Part shown: piece by piece, positions 45,201 through 46,536 of the stretch
How the letters are laid out: every line of letters begins with the position of its first letter
Position numbering within the stretch: position 1 is the stretch's first letter
Assembly: GCA_022509065.1 (NCBI GenBank)
Contig: JAFLTY010000019.1
Coordinates: forward strand, 1-46,536
Length of the DNA stretch: 46,536 nucleotides
Reading direction: 5' to 3'
From: Muribaculaceae bacterium
GTDB lineage: Bacteria > Bacteroidota > Bacteroidia > Bacteroidales > Muribaculaceae
Made by a program: the position numbers and the translations under genes
Notes under the pieces: generated by a model
Database searches by the model: none
Told to the model about the DNA's origin: nothing
The model's input: the letters and a program-made list of their open reading frames with translations, nothing else

Positions 45201-45608
45201 GACCGCGCTGCCTTCTGGAAATTCGTCGAACAGGATTCTTACCTGCGCAACCACAAAGGCCAGTATGCCGAGGCATACAGCGCTCGCGCTCCTTGGGTAC
45301 ACACCTTCGACTTCCGTCTCATGGAAGACTTCCACTTCAACGTCGGTAGCGCTAAACACTCTATACAGATCAGCTTCGATATAATGAACATCGGCAACCT
45401 CCTCAACTCAAAATGGGGTGTGGCTCGCAACAACGCTATCTGTAACAATAGCGCCATCCTCAAATACGAAGGCATGAACGACAGCCGTCAACCCGTCTTC
45501 TCAATGAACAAGGTAAACGGCGAATATCCCACTAAGAGCTACGACTTTATCCGCGCCAACACCCAGTGCTGGCAGGTTCAGTTCGGCATCAAGTACATCT
45601 TCAATTAA
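42297..45608 (+). CDS. Oar-type TonB-dependent receptor
   Basis: The protein has 1103 residues. The signal peptide ends near VVSLGMNAQ (about residue 30). A carboxypeptidase-regulatory-like domain covers about 35-115 (SSLSGQVTEPDGEPIIGASVVAI). A TonB-box-like stretch is TTLDEVVVRG (about 121-130). The plug is at about 140-260 (GRSTNFTIDGANFNNNFG, ending FIGGGINAITKSGTNTVKG). The remaining 840 residues form the barrel, ending FGIKYIFN. The QTNFIGGGINAITKSGTN segment and overall order are those of Oar-like outer-membrane proteins. Codon use is heavily C-ending (AAC, ATC, TAC, GGC), suggesting very high expression. It probably shares a transcript with the upstream phosphatase. A strong terminator follows. 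Confidence 0.93.
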   Translation: MRQTITFTSVTRWIMTFMLMAVVSLGMNAQITTSSLSGQVTEPDGEPIIGASVVAIHTPSGTRYATATNIDGYYSIEGMRTGGPYYITYSYVGKQSVVIDDINLELGQDTRLDIYLEDNVTTLDEVVVRGKGSNFIQAKTGATTNISGSMIQSMPTIDRRISDITKLSPYSNGMSFAGADGRSTNFTIDGANFNNNFGLSSNLPGGGNPISLDAIDEMQVVISPFDVRQTNFIGGGINAITKSGTNTVKGSAYLYYTDQTFRGNRIDGTELGTRADASRTIYGFTVGGPIIRNKLFFFANYEHEGHPGQVINYMACAPGMTPGGNVSRTTTTDMQRVSDHLMSKYNYNPGSYTSFPGDESNNKFLVRLDWNITDKHRAAFRFNYTKNVAWVGPNGNSADTGYRLNNTYRVGTQSMAFANSMYSNNNAVTSFSLDLNSRFNDKISNQLLATYTYINDMRGSNSSVFPFIDIMAGYNADGNPILEPYMSAGYELFTYNNGVQNKVLSITDNVKWLLGAHQLTAGLNYEHQMASNAYMRNGTGYYRYNSVDDFINGAAPESFALTYGFNGDKNPSADVVFNQFGLYVQDEWNITPRFKLSYGIRLDELIFDNSALQRNTAIYDLDFGGKHIDTGLWPKNRLQVSPRVGFNWDILGDKTLTVRGGTGIFTGRLPLVFFTNMPTNANLVQNSVTFQTTYKDGIPVSHDARLDQLAGGMITDMDEVIKKFNLPTTNDKHVASSKISGVDSDFKMPQVWKTSVGVDYKIPVDFPLYVSGELIYMRNFNSVNITNWNIKPIDEWSKVERFAGPDNRVIYPSDKSYQYYPGTNAVVLTNSSKGHGLIESFTVNARPIENLKLMASYTHTVNTEVTGMPGSDPVSTWQGLVTIDGPNFADVQCSQYVVPNKVIASADWTIPFNYKGLARDTHISLFYSGYSYNGYSYVYSNDMNGDGINLDLMYIPRNDSEINFKSEEDRAAFWKFVEQDSYLRNHKGQYAEAYSARAPWVHTFDFRLMEDFHFNVGSAKHSIQISFDIMNIGNLLNSKWGVARNNAICNNSAILKYEGMNDSRQPVFSMNKVNGEYPTKSYDFIRANTQCWQVQFGIKYIFN

Positions 45609-45630
45609 TCGAAGAAATAACACACAAACA

Positions 45631-45661
45631 AAAAAGCGCGCCGTTCGGTGCGCTTTTTTTG
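45631..45661 (+). terminator. Strong bidirectional terminator after the Oar-type receptor
   Basis: AAAAAAGCGCGCCG pairs with CGGTGCGCTTTTTTT around TT. The A-run on one side and the T-run on the other allow it to work for both strands, including for ferritin transcripts on the minus strand. Confidence 0.92.
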
Positions 45662-45670
45662 TTTCCTACC

Positions 45671-45731
45671 ATTAGCTACCATAGCTATCAGCTACTATAG
45701 CTACTTTAGCTAATATAGCTACCTTAGCTAT
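45671..45731. repeat. AGCTA tandem repeat
   Basis: About six units of 10-11 bp with core TAGCTAYYWT, from ATTAGCTACC to CCTTAGCTATT. AGCT is itself palindromic, so the array can be read the same way on either strand. It lies between the terminator and the ferritin stop. Confidence 0.7.
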
Positions 45732-45749
45732 TTCATCTCGTCCGCTCTC

Positions 45750-46271
45750 TTACTCGTTGGTGGCCAGAGGCGACGGCTCGGTGTAGGTGCGAGCCCCCAG
45801 TTCGGTGTCAAGGGTGTACATAGCCAAACCGTTGTCCCCGATAAGTTTGAGACGGTCTATAATGGTACGGGCTGTTTCCTCTTCCTCAACCTGCTCGCTC
45901 ACGAACCAGTCAAGACGACCGCGTGTGGCATAGTCGTGTTCGCTCTCGGCGATGCTGTAAAGGTTGTTTATCATAGCAGTTACCTTCTCCTCGTGTGCCA
46001 GAACAGCTTCGAAAGCGTCAAGCTCCGATTTCCATTCCGTCGGTACCGAGTCTATAGCTTTAAGTAACACACGTCCTCCGCGGCTGTTAAGATAGTTAAT
46101 AAGGATCTGAGCATGAGCTTGTTCCTCTTTGAACTGAATGTCAAACCAGTTCGCTAAGCCCTGACGGCCATTGGCATGAAAAAACTGAGCCATAGACAGA
46201 TAAAGGTAAGCCGACCAGAATTCAGCATTTATCTGATTGTTGATGGCTTCCTGTACTTTGTTAGAAATCAT
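45750..46271 (-). CDS. ftnA: Ferritin
   Basis: The non-haem ferritin has 173 residues and stores iron in a 24-subunit shell in the cytoplasm. The ferroxidase ligands are all present: E17, E50, H53, E94, Q127 and E130, with the conserved Y24 next to them. The four-helix bundle and the short fifth helix (LAMYTLDTELGAR) are intact. It has no haem-binding Met of the bacterioferritin type. A TATATTTG box on the minus strand (46328-46321) lies about 50 nt upstream. No clear Fur or PerR box was recognised. It is convergent with the Oar-type receptor gene. Confidence 0.95.
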   Translation of the reverse strand: MISNKVQEAINNQINAEFWSAYLYLSMAQFFHANGRQGLANWFDIQFKEEQAHAQILINYLNSRGGRVLLKAIDSVPTEWKSELDAFEAVLAHEEKVTAMINNLYSIAESEHDYATRGRLDWFVSEQVEEEETARTIIDRLKLIGDNGLAMYTLDTELGARTYTEPSPLATNE

Positions 46272-46320
46272 AAACTTAGAATGTTATTACGGTTAGTGAA
46301 AAATTTGTCAGTTGTGCCTG

Positions 46321-46328
46321 CAAATATA
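46321..46328 (-). promoter_or_regulatory. -7 promoter box for ferritin
   Basis: Minus-strand TATATTTG, predicted start near 46314, leader about 43 nt. The -33 position has no TTG, which may mean activator control. Confidence 0.5.
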
Positions 46329-46400
46329 CATATAAAAAATCTATTGTGAAACACCCCAATCCCAAAGCCACCCCCAATAAAGACCCATGTTCAAACCAAC

Positions 46401-46450
46401 GGCAGCATCGCTGCCTTCTTTGTCATAGCGGTCGGTCGCTTGCGACCGAC
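46401..46450. other. Two adjacent perfect hairpins
   Basis: GGCAGC-ATC-GCTGCC (46401-46415) and GTCGGTCGC-TT-GCGACCGAC (46431-46450). They stand between the ferritin promoter and the outward promoter at the right edge. Neither is followed directly by a T-run on the plus strand, though T-rich DNA lies about 12-40 nt beyond. Confidence 0.55.
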
Positions 46451-46498
46451 ACTTCCACATCTTTTTTACTCTTTCTATATCTTTTTTTGCATTTTATT

Positions 46499-46528
46499 TT
46501 GTCATTTTGAAAATTATTACTAACTTTG
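46499..46528 (+). promoter_or_regulatory. Promoter facing out of the window
   Basis: TTG (46499-46501), 19 nt, then TAACTTTG (46521-46528), a good Bacteroidota promoter for a gene beyond the right edge. Confidence 0.7.
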
Positions 46529-46536
46529 CATCGTTA

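Noticed and set aside
44787-45359. Minus-strand 190-codon frame in the Oar-type receptor
   Set aside because: It is an antisense shadow made open by the C-ending codons of the receptor gene.

Overview
The window looks like a chromosome segment from a member of the Bacteroidales, most likely Muribaculaceae (S24-7) or a close relative. The basis is content only. There are Bacteroidota-type promoters (TTG, about 19-20 nt, then TAnnTTTG), SusC/Oar-style TonB-dependent receptors, surface lipoproteins with DUF5689, DUF4836 and DUF4252-like folds, BspA-type LRR proteins, C-terminal segments that resemble type IX sorting domains, and a fused SpmA-SpmB protein. No rRNA or tRNA gene, CRISPR array or prophage was seen.

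Layout. 1-598 is the 5' part of an IS1182-type insertion sequence running off the left edge. 728-2346 (minus) is an ECF sigma factor, a membrane protein (probable anti-sigma factor) and a DUF4252-like secreted protein. 2795-9932 (minus) is a housekeeping block: uvrC, apt, mnmG, ybeY and a fused spmAB-like transporter. From 10262 the strand reverses. 10262-12018 holds a glycosyltransferase-like protein and a WaaP/Kdo-kinase-like enzyme (envelope sugar or LPS core). 12096-13787 is a uridine-kinase-like protein with a threonyl-tRNA-synthetase-like front half. 13844-17813 is a three-gene unit: YfhO-like membrane protein, degenerate methyltransferase and TPR protein. 18174-20571 (minus) has a small hypothetical gene, then an aldo/keto reductase followed by a CMP-sugar synthase. 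20836-31831 (plus) has a CotH-kinase-like secreted protein, rpsA, a DUF4836-like lipoprotein, a structured RNA and a 1366-residue BspA-like surface protein. 32196-39853 is an operon of a TonB-dependent receptor and two large DUF5689 lipoproteins. 40083-45608 has a predicted outer-membrane barrel, a purple-acid-phosphatase-like enzyme and a second, Oar-type TonB-dependent receptor. A ferritin gene (minus) and an outward-facing promoter close the window.

The two most interesting places are these. (1) Around mnmG and the strand switch (5.3-12.0 kb) there are two parS-like palindromes, six 18-bp iterons, a 40-bp direct repeat containing TGTTGATAA, and a separate 45-bp tandem repeat array. Together they suggest a chromosome origin or partition neighbourhood, although dnaA is not in the window. 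(2) At 27.37-27.72 kb there is a promoter, about 300 nt of strongly structured RNA, an intrinsic terminator, and then repeated segments that allow alternative pairing, directly upstream of a giant surface-protein gene. It is either an independent small RNA or an attenuator-type leader; I could not assign it to a known class.

The right-hand third (32-45.6 kb) is mainly cell-surface: two TonB receptors, modular surface lipoproteins with repeated OB-fold-like modules, and a secreted phosphatase. A role in taking up phosphate-containing or nucleic-acid-derived material is plausible but inferred from context.
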